A stretch of 26,135 nt of DNA from CAIVND01 sp035532075 (lineage in GTDB: Bacteria > Actinomycetota > Acidimicrobiia > Acidimicrobiales > Bog-793): the NCBI GenBank assembly GCA_035532075.1, contig DATKRV010000084.1, positions 1 through 26,135 of the forward strand. Reading direction: 5' to 3'. Positions 26,025 to 26,135 of this stretch are shown piece after piece. A program made the position numbers and the translations under genes. The notes beneath the pieces were generated by a model that did no database searches, was not told the DNA's origin, and saw only the letters and a list, made by a program, of their open reading frames with translations. Numbering within the stretch: the stretch's first letter is position 1; each line of letters begins with the position of its first letter.

Positions 26025-26135
26025 GTGTTCAAGGAAGTTGAAGCACAGTTGCTCGTCGTTGCCGATGCGACAAAGCCCGGCGTCGGCGACGACCTCGGCA
26101 TCGTCGATGGTCTCTGGGCACTGGTTGGCGAGCTC
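26025..26135 (+). CDS. Start of an unknown gene, cut by the window end
   Basis: From the GTG at 26025 an open frame of 37 codons runs to the window edge (MFKEVEAQLLVVADATK, then GDDLGIVDGLWALVGEL). Codon choice is rich in G/C at third positions, unlike the preceding region, and an AAAGAAAG lies 7 nt upstream. It is too short to assign. A helical N-terminus of a cytoplasmic protein is all that can be said. Confidence 0.5.
   Translation, partial: MFKEVEAQLLVVADATKPGVGDDLGIVDGLWALVGEL

Overview
This window looks like a chromosomal segment from an actinobacterium, most likely an acidophilic Acidimicrobiia relative such as the Ferrimicrobium group. That placement is inferred from gene content and base composition, not from a search. 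Supporting points are the actinobacterial Kgd architecture (an E2-like domain fused to a 2-oxoglutarate dehydrogenase E1), a flavoprotein resembling mycobacterial LpdA, a mycothiol-type PIG-L hydrolase, F420/flavin-type oxidoreductases, the secA-prfB-ftsE-ftsX order, frequent GTG/TTG starts, and a GC content that looks mid-to-high 50s by eye.

Left part (1-16649), core functions. A terminator-like hairpin from an upstream gene is followed by kgd (minus). Diverging from kgd are a two-helix membrane protein and a TIGR01777-type epimerase (plus). These meet a nucleotidyltransferase of the glucose-1-phosphate thymidylyltransferase family tail to tail. Then comes a long minus-strand block: miaB, secA, prfB, ftsE, ftsX and a serine hydrolase of the beta-lactamase/PBP fold. 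These serve tRNA modification, protein export, translation termination and cell division. Endonuclease IV (nfo) diverges from miaB and converges on an LpdA-like flavoprotein that has lost the catalytic disulfide.

Middle (16650-20081). A 486-bp gap holds short repeats and a hairpin. It is followed by an orphan periplasmic TctC/Bug-type solute-binding protein, a membrane-anchored protein of unknown function, and a PRPP-binding phosphoribosyltransferase.

Right part (20086-25315), accessory metabolism. One minus-strand run encodes a split-barrel flavin/F420 protein, a small zinc-ribbon protein and an NCS1 nucleobase permease. A luciferase-like oxidoreductase diverges from it. It converges on a pair encoding a PIG-L hydrolase and an intradiol (hydroxyquinol/catechol 1,2-) dioxygenase. 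Together they suggest uptake and oxidative breakdown of a nitrogen-containing or aromatic compound; this is inference. The last 800 bp is mostly non-coding and ends in the first 37 codons of a gene that leaves the window.

I saw no tRNA, rRNA, CRISPR array, insertion sequence or phage gene. No clearly new multi-gene system is proven. The best leads are the disulfide-less LpdA, the zinc-ribbon protein between the split-barrel protein and the permease, the catabolic cluster as a whole, the tail on FtsE, and the inverted repeat covering the miaB start.
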